Of a DNA stretch of 64,000 bases, positions 24,601 to 35,800 are shown piece after piece. The DNA lies in NCBI GenBank assembly GCA_038501785.1, contig JBAMJR010000097.1, positions 4,155,001-4,219,000 of the forward strand, written 5' to 3'. Source of the DNA: Myoxocephalus aenaeus. Its lineage: Eukaryota > Chordata > Actinopteri > Perciformes > Cottidae. The notes under the pieces were generated by a model, which did not search any database, was not told the origin of the DNA, and worked only from the letters and a program-made list of their open reading frames with translations. The translations under genes were made by a program, and so were the position numbers. Every line of letters begins with the position of its first letter. The stretch's first letter is position 1.

Positions 24601-27600
24601 TGTTTTATGCGTGTGCTGATGAAAACGCATGTTAAATACTTTATAAATGAGACCAAATATGTGCATTGAGGGGGAGTTAACAGGCAACTCATTCTTTGTA
24701 TTTTCTCTCATCAGCTAAACAAACAGAATAGATGCTCGTTTTTTATTTGACAAACATCAGACCAATACGAACGTTCAGGTTCCCTCACGTGGGTTTAAAG
24801 GTATACTGCAAATATAAATGTTAAATAAAAGACTATAGAACACATTCTGGAAATGTATTTGGTGACTATACCGTTCTGACCTAGTCTTTAGGAATGACTA
24901 TCGGGAATGAGGCATATGGCATTTACAATTTAAAGTGAATCTTCAATTAATTTACCAAAGTAAAAAAGACCTAAACCCCACCTCTTAATATTCCCTCAGG
25001 GTTTCTTGACGTCCTGGTTGTTCCTTTGCTTTCACAGTCTATATTTAGCAGCTGCCTATGTCTCTACACAGTTCTGGTGTCGCCCTTTGAGGGGAAATAT
25101 GTGCTGACATCAAGAGAGAAAGGTAGCGTAATTACTTGCTTCACAGTCGGAAAATCAAAAGATGGTGTGTTGTTTTTACCAAAACAAAACCTGTTCCTCT
25201 CTGCGCTGGGTGTGAGCACGCCACAACTAAGGGATTATGTTTCCACTCTTTCATTTTTTTAATCTCTTATTTTGGCTTACATTTAAAATACAAAAATATA
25301 ACTGACTGATTGAGGAAATGGAGAATTAACAAATAGGACTTCAAAATGTTAATGGGGGGGGGGAAGAAAACAGGCCACATCCCCAGTTGTGGGTGGTTGA
25401 TCCCTTGGCCCTGTAAAACCCCACCTGCTTCACCCAATTGTTGTGCGTTGACAACGAATACAACACAAGGTTTATTTGGCTTCACAATGGGAAATAACTA
25501 TGCTGGTAGTGAAGCAGGCGTATACTGAATGACACACTCTGCATCTGTGGATGCTCATGCTGAGCCCTCTGCAGAAGCAAAACAAGTTTTCAAACTAACT
25601 GACCATGTGGATCCAAACACACACTAAAAATAACATCCAGATCGCATGCAACTGTGAAGTGTTAATATGGTATGCTACATGGTATTTTGTTATTAATAAT
25701 TCAAGTTAATCTAAAATTAAAACAAAAAAGTTCACTCACAGATGATCTAATGGAGCCAATTCCCCCCTGGGCCTGACACCCCTTGGCCAGGCGCAGGCAG
25801 CTGTGGTAGGTTTGAGTGTAAAAGAGATTAAGGAAATTAAATTAAGAGCAGCAAAAGTGCCATTCCTCTGGGATAGAGCAGGTTAATGAAGCAGGAGGCA
25901 GCTCTCTGGTTTGAGATTTAATTTAGTCAAGCCTGGTTCAGTCCGGAGTCCTGCTCCAAACAGATTGAATTAAAAGATCCAGCGGGTGTGAGTCATGTTC
26001 TGTTTGAATGAGAAGAAACAGTTTGTACATCAACTGTTGCCGATGATGAATGGATTAAAGAAATGTGTTTATTATAGCGCGATGATGGATGAGACTAAAC
26101 TGTATTCTTTGTCAAACAAGATGTGTAGCAGCTCCAAACCACAAGCCAGATTAAGTCTTTTGATCTAAGCAGTCAGAAAGCACAAAGGGTAACTTTGAGT
26201 GTTTTTGTGTCTAAGTGACTCCTGGGGACAACCAGTTTTGAATGTGGTCCAGTATTGAGTCAGAATGGTGCAACTCCTCATTGTCAACTTGTGTTGACTA
26301 AAAGTGTCACTATTAAAGTCTGGATGGTAACACTGAGACACACAAACATGAGAAATAGGGTCCAGGTTAAAAAATACCAAAGTTACTCTTTAAGTAAAAT
26401 ATATAATGTATGGAGGAACATTAGTTTCTGTTTCTATTTTGTTGATTGATAGAGGGTTCAGAGAAAGCATATGGTTTACTGCCAAATCATGAGCCATTGT
26501 TTGTGCCTTTTTAATGGACGGTCTTCCTCTTGTGGTGAAGTGGCCTCCATGACTGCACAGCACTCACTGGCAGGAATCCAGCGAGGGGTGAGGTGACCCT
26601 CAGCAGACAGAGCTGACCTCCCAATATAAGAGGGCACGGGCTCTAAAGCGGATGGACTCCATTAGTGGCCATCACTTTCTCTTTAACACACTTCCAGGGT
26701 GACCTTCAGCCCTGCACTGACCAAGCCAAGGGCAGGGGTCAGGGTTCAGGCTAGATACACATTAGCATGCAGGTGGGAGCTCCGAAAAGCATCAGTAGAA
26801 AAAAAATGTTTGGGGACGTGTGACCACTATTCTGGGTCGTAATAGGCTAAACGTGCATCCTCAGGATGTGACCTCAACCTCCACTTTGTGGTTATTGTGT
26901 GTGTTTTGTTCAGAGGATAATGGATGACATCTTTTCCTGGAGAGCAAGTGACCTCAGGAAGGGTAATGGTATTGATTAGGGGTTCAAATTGCATAGGGAG
27001 CATAGTGTATCCATGTATATGTATTGTACACTGTTATTTGATGTCAATAGAGTATGCTGTAATTGTATGTTGTTTCATAGTATATTCACTGCTAATGCAC
27101 ACATAATAGGGATGTAGAAATGTTTTGCTCCTCTCTTTGTGAAAGAGCGTCCTCTGACTCCAGGGTTTTAAATTCCCTCTGCACGTCTCCAAAGAGCCCT
27201 AACAGTGTGCTAAGGGCCTTTATTGATTACGTTATCTTTATTGTTATAACTCCAAATGAGAAGTGTCCGACTGAGCTGTATATCAAAATGATCTAATGCA
27301 ACACAATTGAGCTTTCATTGCAAGTATACAAATAAGTGCTTGTTTCAGACTACATACCCAGATTTAAAACAGCCTTTATAGTGTCGATTGTCTCCGTACT
27401 GTTGGAACTGCTGACGATGACTCATTGGAGTTTAGACTATAATCGCTGTGACTTTGTACCACATTGATTTGTACCAATAAGTGTGGGTGGAGAGGATTGG
27501 CTATGGTATTGCAATAATAGGGATGAAAACAAATCAAAATAAAAGAATTGAACATCATGCTAACAGTCTTGTTAAATCAGATTTTTAAGCAAATATATTA

Positions 27601-28130
27601 ATACATTATGTATTCATGTTTCTACGTAGTGAATACCTTTACTGCTGACTCAGAAAAAAAGCAACAAATACATGAGAGAGAAAAAAATACAATGTAGTGT
27701 TTGGAATGGGAGACAAAGCGCACGCCACAAGCACTGAGTCAGATAATTTTGTTCGCGGTTTGTGGTCCATGTTGGCACTGCATGTACCACATCGCCATGT
27801 TATCAGAAACCACAGACAAACCTGTGGGTTGTTGACTTATTGCTGTCAGTCCGGATCTAATTAGAGTCATCGAAAACGGAACACTGTGTCTCAGACGGCA
27901 CAAAGAACATAGTGTGATTTGTTCTGAGCAGTAAACAGATCTTCAGTGGTGATTTAGCAACAGCAGGAGTCGGTTCTCTCACATAGCAGTTGTATCCTTG
28001 TTTACTGGAAAAGGGCAACAACTAGACACAGTGCTTTAGTTATGCAATGACAGGATACTGTATGTCCATCTTAGGAGACTTTCTGTCCATGTCTGTCATC
28101 AGTACATGTTCTGTACATGGGAGCTCTTGT

Positions 28131-28133
<3 letters not shown>

Positions 28134-28180
<47 letters not shown>
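28134..28180. repeat. (CT)n microsatellite
   Basis: A 47-bp CT tract about 1.1 kb downstream of chac1. Confidence 0.95.
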
Positions 28181-28183
<3 letters not shown>

Positions 28184-28993
28184 GATCAAACCTTTGACCT
28201 AGTCCTGGGATGATTTCTAGGAAAGTAGAACCGGGAGCCGTAGAGACACTAACAGTATCTCTGCTGCTTAAAATATAGCAAAGGAAAAACTTTTTTTTTT
28301 TAAGTCCGGCATGTGCACATGCTATTGCAACGTGATCAAAGTCCAGACAGAGAAAGAAACCCTATCTGCACCCCTCCTCCCTGCTCAGCCCCTATACGCT
28401 CTGCCTATACTATAAGAGCATGCAGGCAGTCTTCCATGGTCTGTGGTTTCTTCTATTGTTTGCACTCTTATTACACAGATCTTTGACAACGCCAGCACCA
28501 CTAGATATTATTCGGGATAAGTGGTGCAGGATTTATGCTTGATTTCGTGGATCACCATTAGATCAAATACAAATATTCCAGATGATGTACATTTGTTGTA
28601 CCTGAGAACGTTGTGATTGCTCGGCTGCACAACAGGAGTTTTAAAAGACGGACCCATCACTGTGCCTGGCTGACTTTAAGAGGTTAAGGCAATACTGGTA
28701 TCATAAAATAAATGTTTGTATAGCCAAGCACTGTACAGAATACCTGCGATGTCTCGAAAACCTCCGGAGTAAACATGTTTCAGAGTAAATGTATGTATAC
28801 AATGCAGTGTAATATATATTGAAAAGCTAGTAGGTGCAGTTAACAAGTCTCTGAGGAACAAGTCGGGACGATGAGGAAAAGCATTTGACTGTAAACCTTA
28901 ATATATAGGAGACTTGATCAAACTTACACTTTGTGGGCTCAGCATGAGCCACAGAAAAATAAACACCATTCGCTTCATGCAGATTTCAGTGTT

Positions 28994-28999
28994 TTTATT
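28994..28999 (-). terminator. Candidate chac1 polyadenylation signal
   Basis: AATAAA on the minus strand about 250 nt beyond the chac1 stop codon, so the 3' UTR is inferred to be short. Confidence 0.5.
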
Positions 29000-29246
29000 A
29001 AAACGTATGAATGTAAACAGTACAAATTTTCTGTCTTCAACCGTAGAAAAACGTCAAGTCAGAAGGCCAAAAGGTCATAACTCTGGGAGGTTTTGTTACG
29101 ACCTAAAAGCTAAGCCACAGAAAATGTCACCACCGCTTCATTTTCCTTGAGAAAAAAAATCATAATAAACTAATTTCCCTTTCACCCAGTAATTAAAAGA
29201 TGAACAATTGTTTGATAAAGTACGATGGAGTGCTTTATGTAGTCGT

Positions 29247-30454
29247 TTATGTAGCGCCTCCGGACTCATTGAAAATGTTCAGCACTGCCGCCTCAATAGA
29301 AAAGAGATGCTCGTCCTCTGCCTCGGGACAGTAGAGCCTCATGAAGTCTGCCAGGCGGACCAGGTATTCAATATTGTGGCCCGTGTTCCCTCTACAGGTG
29401 GCAATCTGGGCGGCGATCTCCTCGTCTGAGGCCGGGCCGAGGAAGATGGGGTTGTCAGAAGTAGCAATGTAGACGAGGGCCAGCAGAGCACCCTGACCCT
29501 TATCCTTAGGGATGAACTCCACCGTCTCTGTGATGTAACCCCCCAACACAACCTCTCTCGTGTTTAGGTACTGAAGGGACTCTTCAATCTGGGAGTCCGA
29601 CACCTCGTAGGCCACTCCCCATGTGCGAGACTGTGAAAGCAGGTGGAGGACTGTTAATGGTAGAACCAACACAGTATGTAATGGTTATGCATGTCAAATA
29701 AAACATACAAGTTCATTCATTAGTTATCAGTTGACATTCACAGCTGAAAATGTGCCTTTTACGCTTGATATAAATGTTTCATGACACAACTTTATAGAAT
29801 AAATCACTGTAGTAGTAGTTTGCAAGTTGTATCACACTGATGTGAATGAACTGATAGGTTATGGGTTTAATCATATTTCCACAGCAGCACTGGATAGCTA
29901 ATAGTTGTATTTGCCCATATAAATAGCATATATTGTGGATCCTTAGCTGCTGTAAAATTGTATATTTGAAAACTGTCTCCAAGTTCATTGTTTATTTATT
30001 ATTGTTAGTTTACGGATTAAAATAATATTTACCACTTTTGTAATAGTTTGTTAAAGATTGGTAATGGCAGGAATATAGAAATATATATAATGTATACTGC
30101 ATGCTGTATAAAGTATTAAAATAGACTATAGGGTCTTCTAACTGAAGGGCACTTACCTCCTGATCCTTCACTAGTGTGGCCACTCTAGCTGGCTGTTGAG
30201 AGGCAGTACAAAATTATGAACAGAAAAATGAATAAATAAACGACAAAAATCATCAGAAAACATTTGAATCAATTGGAGAGAAAAACTATATAATTGCTCA
30301 CCTTTTCCTTGTCCCCTCTATAAAAAGTATCTCCATGCCAGAAGAGCCTCTTGTATCCTTTGATGAAGCCAACTGTGCTCCTCTTGTATGCAAAATTAGG
30401 TTTCCACACTAAGGAGCCATATCCAAATATCCACAGGTTGCTCTTCTCTTTCAT
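29247..30454 (-). CDS. chac1: chac1, glutathione-specific gamma-glutamylcyclotransferase 1
   Basis: ChaC1 cleaves cytosolic glutathione to 5-oxoproline and Cys-Gly. It is a target of the ATF4/CHOP stress response and has been reported to oppose Notch maturation. Exons 30454-30302, 30192-30157 and 29630-29247 join in phase 0 with GT-AG borders to give 190 aa (human 222). The glutamate-binding loop GYGSLVW is at about residues 11-17. The catalytic Glu lies in YLNTREVVLGGY, and DNP...LGPA and GHNIEYL are conserved. The LGGY and RLADFM motifs separate it from Chac2. The start Met is the first in frame after an untranslated leader carrying two small upstream ORFs. Its neighbour dll4, a Notch ligand, lies 2.4 kb away on the same strand. 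Confidence 0.95.
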
Positions 30455-30513
30455 AATGTCCCGAGGTTTCGTTGTAATATCTCGGTTGCGTTTGAAACAC
30501 GAGGCAAGTGTTT

Positions 30514-30595
30514 TTATGAGGCCACTTCTGTCAACAAGTAGCTGCTCTCCTCTAGTTCCTCTCTTGTTTCTATCGTCCTATACATGCCAAGACAT
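30514..30595 (-). promoter_or_regulatory. Two overlapping upstream ORFs in the chac1 leader
   Basis: On the minus strand an ATG at 30595 opens a five-codon frame (MSWHV, stop ending at 30578). A second ATG at 30585 opens a 23-codon frame that ends at 30514, 59 nt before the chac1 start. Both lie between the CCAAT-containing promoter and the coding start, so they should be in the mRNA if transcription starts near 30.7 kb. Upstream ORFs are common in integrated-stress-response genes. Function is inferred, not shown. Confidence 0.45.
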
Positions 30596-30769
30596 CTGAG
30601 AGTCGATTTTATAAAGTGCTGAATGCGGATTTTCCTAAATCTTAGTGCAGTTTTATAGAAAGCGTCGAGTCTATTATTATTATTATTACTATGCCATTAT
30701 CAGAAACACCGTCTGGACAAACTGTGCGTTTCTCTTGCTGATGTACAAAACACGTGTATTTGTTGTTCA

Positions 30770-30860
30770 GAGCACGTCAGAGTGAGGCGGTTTCGACCAA
30801 TTAAATCGCCGGAGGGGCGGGCTTAGCAAACGGATAAACCAATCAGGCATAACCTTAGTT
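30770..30860 (-). promoter_or_regulatory. Probable chac1 promoter
   Basis: Two CCAAT boxes (plus-strand CCAATTA at about 30797 and CCAATCAGG at about 30838) flank a GGGGCGGGC GC box at about 30813. They lie roughly 320-400 bp upstream of the chac1 ATG. No TATA box is evident. A clear ATF4-type TGATGCAA element was not found. Confidence 0.5.
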
Positions 30861-31580
30861 TGAGCCCTCAGCGCTTACCAGTGAATGTGGGAAAACCTTA
30901 CTGGCTGTGAATGTGAAAAAACTAAAAAACAGTTTCTAGTTTGAACAGAGGAATTCAAATCTGGTCACAGCTTGGACACAATTATTTATTTTTCTTTCAT
31001 ATGTGACATGACAGACATGTTTTCTTCATTACAAAACATTGTTAAGTGTCAAGCAGAAATAGTCCAGCGGGTAATCACATTACCTATAAATAGCTGGGAT
31101 TGTTATAAACGTGCTCTCATAAGCTCATTATGTGTCTCTGCTCAGGTCTGTCTAGCACAGGCTGCACACTTATGGATCATTTGTCCTCTGTCTGTCACTC
31201 GTTAAGATGTGAAAGAAACTTATTTCTTGGGACTTCACACAAAGCCTACTGCCCCCAAGTGGTAGTAACAGACATGGCTCCACTCGAGGAGTTCAGGTGA
31301 TTAAAATGCAGCGACTGGGTTGAGGGGCCTCTGTTTGCGGTGCTCATAGTGAAAGGGCATATGCAGATTTCCTCATTGACACATGGGCAAGCATATGTTG
31401 AGTTTGATTGAGTTCCTCACATCTCTCTCCATCCCCTTCCCCTCTGAGCTCACAGCCATAAGAGATGTAGCTTATCACCAACAAAAGATCATATCTAGTC
31501 TGCTTTGTTTCTCAGCGATGTTCAAAAAGACAATAGCAGTGCAGAGAAGCAGTTACATACTAGAAAGACCACACAGACTC
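30861..31580. other. Intergenic spacer between chac1 and dll4
   Basis: About 700 bp between the chac1 promoter and the inferred 3' end of dll4, which are tandem on the minus strand. Nothing coding or repetitive was recognised. Confidence 0.6.
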
Positions 31581-31586
31581 TTTATT
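31581..31586 (-). terminator. Candidate dll4 polyadenylation signal
   Basis: AATAAA on the minus strand about 1.3 kb past the dll4 stop codon. The A+T-rich sequence between 31590 and 32881 has no coding character and is inferred to be the dll4 3' UTR. Confidence 0.45.
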
Positions 31587-32881
31587 TTCATTTACAGATG
31601 TTTCTTTTTGAATATGTATCTTTTTGCTTGGGTAGCCTTTTTCCTGCCTGCACAATGATTTCACAACACACTAATACAGACGTCATGGACAGTCATTAGA
31701 AATGCTACAAGGCCAAATATGACTATCTACAGACAATGAAGCCACCTCGACGGCGGCTGACACAAGTAAAGTTTCAACATTTAAATTAGGATCTCTATTG
31801 GACCACATGGATACACTCGACCACCGAAGACCAATAAAAACAAACAGTGTACCAGATATGTGTTCATTGTTTCTTTTTATAACAAAAAAATAATACAAAT
31901 AAAACACCAACGACACTTTAAAAATAAATTCACCTTTTTTCTGGGCATCAACTTAAAAACAGATGTACAATCCATACTTCTAATCTCAACATATAAATAT
32001 ACAGTATATACAAAATAATCTTATAAAACACAGGAGAAAGATCAGTGCTTCATATGCTTAAATTACTAATGAAATACTATTCTTACCCAATAACATTAAT
32101 GGTTTAGTAATTTCCTTTGAAGGCGTCCTTGGTACGATAGTCTCTTCATGTATTTCTTTGCATAACGAGGCCAAACAAGGCCGAATCATGAGTTTCCCTG
32201 CATGGCGCTATAGGATATTGCATCTTTTGATCTCATATATTCATATTGCTGTGCAAAGGACTCAAGATAAGGCGGGGCACAATGTTTTAAACACATATAT
32301 AAGGCTTTGTGATCTAGGCTGCATACATTCTTCATACAAAAATGGATTTACAAATTTGATAACCCTATATCCTTCAAAAATGAACCGTTTTCAGTGTTTT
32401 TTTGTCCCTTTCGGATTAAGCTCAATGCAGAATTTTTGTTTGCATAGCGCATTGCAGGCCACACAAAAATAGAAAAGGATTGCTTCTTCCACAGGCTTGT
32501 TGGCAGCAAGTTGATTTGTTGATTGCTGATTACTGCAATAAGGTGGAGAGAAGAACATCAAGATAGTCCTCGAATCAACACGCAGGCAGAAACATCTGGG
32601 CATGTTGCCCTTGGATGAACTTGGACATGAGCAGACGAGGGTCAAAAACATCGAAGGCGCATCCACAAGCAAGATTTGCTGATTATTTGTAGTCTTTGCA
32701 GTCTTTACATTCTCACCGAGATTATAGCTTCAGTTCTTTTGATTTCGAGGAGCACACCGGCTCCATCCAGTTATCAAGTTTTCAAAGCAGCAACTTGCAT
32801 TTAAATAAATCCCAGTCTCTCCACACTTGTAAACAGTCCACAAGAAATCCAATGTTGACAGTGAATAATCATTTTCATTCA

Positions 32882-35800
32882 TTATACCTGAAAAAGAAAG
32901 ATTGAAAAAGCTTAATGACTAAAATGTGGTCTGGTTAATACCGAAGATCATGCTCTAACGAGAAGAAAATAGATTAATTATGAGAAAAGCTTACCTCGGT
33001 TGCGATGATGCAGTCATTTTTCTCCTCGGCTAATACAAAGACAGACTGGTACATTGAATCACTAGAAGAACATATTGTTGATATTCTACACTCTGGCCTC
33101 TCTCTGTGGAGTGAAGATACATCATGTTAGTTACTGAGCACAAAAACAAAATGTCCCACATTATCGTCACAGAACTTATCCTCTCTCATATCCACACAGT
33201 GACAGAAACATGACAATAATAGAATAATGGAATCCCTTACCTATACATTCGACACAAATGCTTTTTTTCTTCTATTGTCTTTTCACAGTTTTCATCTTTG
33301 TCCAAAAGGGACAGTTCATCCTTGTACCCGGTGGAGGTTTTATAGTCCAGGTGGTAGTGGTTGATGTATTTGTGATTCGGCTTTTCCCTGGGACAGTCCA
33401 CCTCCAAATCCACCTTTTTATTGGTGTTCTTGAGCTCTAGAGTAGAGATGAGGTTCTCTTTCTGAAAGTCAACCTTGGAGAGGTTGTTCATGGTCTCTGA
33501 GTCCTGCTCCTTGCTTCTCTGCTTCTTGACGTGGCGTATTAATACCACGGCCATGCAGAGAAGCACCAGAACAGCCACCAGGCCGACGCCCAAGCAGATG
33601 GCTGCCAAGCTCAACTTGTCCCCAGACTCCCAGCCTACAGTTGGGCTGGGGGTGTTGGGCAAAGGCACAGCGCTGGACTGGCAATGGGGGCCGTTGTAAT
33701 GGGCGGGGCAGATGCAGGTCGGCGGGCCTTTGGCTCCAGTGGTGCAGGTCCCACCGTTCAGGCAGGGATGGGAGACACAGCGGTTCGTTGGCTTTTCGCA
33801 GTGGCGGCCTGTGTACCCTGGGGGGCAGGTGCAGGTGTAGTCGTTGATGCGGTCGATGCAGGTGGAGCCGTTTGCACAGGGGCTCCTGGCACACTCGTTG
33901 ATGTTGATCTCACAACGCAGACCTGTGAAGCCCGATCGGCAGCTGCACAGTCGGACGTTACCATGGATCACGCAATGTCCACCTATGCAAAACAAAAGAA
34001 CATTATAGAAGCCTCCCTCATTTTCAGATTATTTCTAGCACAAATATACGGAAAGAGAAGAATTGTTTGTTATGTAGAGAGAATGATGTATTACCATTGG
34101 TGCATTGCAGTGATGTACATTTATCCACTTTCCTCTCACAGTTAAGTCCAGTGTAACCCGCTGGACACTCGCATATATAGGTGTTTCCATTATCCCGCTC
34201 TCTGCATTTGCCACCATGAAAGCAGGGTGTATCTGCGCAAGTCAGCATCCTGTGTTCACAGTGTGTCCCCTCAAACCCAAGTGGACACGCACACCTATAG
34301 CCGTTCTTAGAGTCCTGCAGAGGAAAAAGATATCAAGTTTATCAAAAAGCTCCCTGTCAGATGTTTTCTTTATCACATCCTGTTCACGACTGCCCCGGCG
34401 AACCCCATTATCCTTAGTTTGAGTTCTATTTACAGTACACACTCTGTGAACTGGGTCATCTACTGACTTGACAATCGATAGCATCCTCCTGGACTAGCAG
34501 ATAGAGTGAGGCAAAAACAAAAACAGGAAAGCCTGTGTTGTGGGAAAGGAGGGAGAGAGACTTCCGGACTCACCAGGCAGTGGCCTCCATTGCGACAGGG
34601 CTGGCTGTCACACTCCCTGACCTCCAAGTCACAGTTAACCCCGTTGAAGCCAGGCATGCAGGCGCAGGTGTAACTGCCCTGGCCCGTGTTCATACACGTG
34701 GCCCCGTTGGCACAGGGTTTGTGATGGGTGCAGTAGTTCAGGTCTGCAAAACCAAATGGGTGAAAACGTTACTAATGGAACCAAAACCAGAAGGCACCGC
34801 ATTTCGAAGCAGCATTCTTTTATTTACAGAGTACAAAGAGGTGGTTACACGCCTTGGTCACAGAAGATGCCTCCCCAGCCCTCCTTGCAGGTGCACTGCC
34901 ACGGCTCTTTACAGGTACCATGTTTACAGGATGGATGGAGTTTACACACATCACAAAAGAGTCCCTGCCAGCCCTCTCTGCATCTGTACACACATAAAAC
35001 AGGACAACGTGACTGTTGGCTCACACACAAATTAACACTCAGGCTCTGCCCTGGTAGGCCTACTTCTTTTCTCTTGAGCACAGTCACGACAGAGAGAATA
35101 CCTAATGAAAGAAATACATTATTTACACACAGTAATCTTTTCATCCTCTATATGTCATAATCCTAGAGATAATCCGAGCGATGATTTAAAACAGAAATAC
35201 AAATAAATACATCCTCAAAATCAAATACAATGTTACACTTTAGTTAATGAGACACAAATAGAGTATTTAATGGTTTATCTGCTTATAATAAAGCTATTAT
35301 TTCTGCAGTAGTTGTAAATGATTGTTATTGTGTTTGAGCAGTTCGTGGATTCCCTAATGCCAATGAACAGAAATCTACATTTAATTATGAATATCCATAA
35401 GTGAACCACTCACTTGCACTCGCCAGGTAGTGTGCAGTTTCCATTCCTTTCGTTGCACCCTTCGAGACAGATTGCTGAAATAAAACAGGGATGTTTAGGT
35501 TTCTAATTGAGCAATTATAACTAGCTTCCAACAAGACTTTCAAAAGGTGTTTTCTTCGCACCATGAAACCTGTCACCTGAACCACTCATTGAAAATGATT
35601 CGCTGCTGCATGTGTGACGTTGAGTTTACGCACGGTTGTGTGGTGTTAAACGGCTGTTTAGTGCGTAGCAGATGCTTGTTCTCCAAAAAAAAAAAGCAGG
35701 ACAGCTGCCTCATTGTTATCGGTGGGCAGCTCGAGTCCCGTTTGCAGCTGCTGCCCTACACCGCTTTAACAATAGAACCCGCAATTTAGTGGCGCGTGGC

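Larger units (their letters stand above)
18050..28990. other. About 11 kb intergenic, no gene recognised
   Basis: The sequence between the Rho gene promoter and the 3' end of chac1 is A+T-rich. Open frames are short, mutually overlapping and unlike any known protein. It contains (TC)n tracts at 20242-20305 and 28134-28180, a short (AT)n at about 18388-18408, and a nested interspersed repeat at about 21150-21640. VPS18, which lies between RHOV and DLL4 in human, is not seen here. Regulatory elements may be present but cannot be identified without alignment. Confidence 0.6.

Noticed and set aside
28390..28440. TATA-like CTATAAGAGC with GC-rich flank resembling a core promoter
   Set aside because: No coding exon or splice donor could be found downstream on the plus strand.
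30735..30760. TGATGTACAA considered as an ATF4 (CARE) element for chac1
   Set aside because: It departs from the TGATGCAA consensus at the critical positions, so it is not called.
33469..34145. Arg/His/Leu-rich and Gly/Ala-rich frames over the dll4 EGF exons
   Set aside because: Off-frame shadows of dll4 exon 9.
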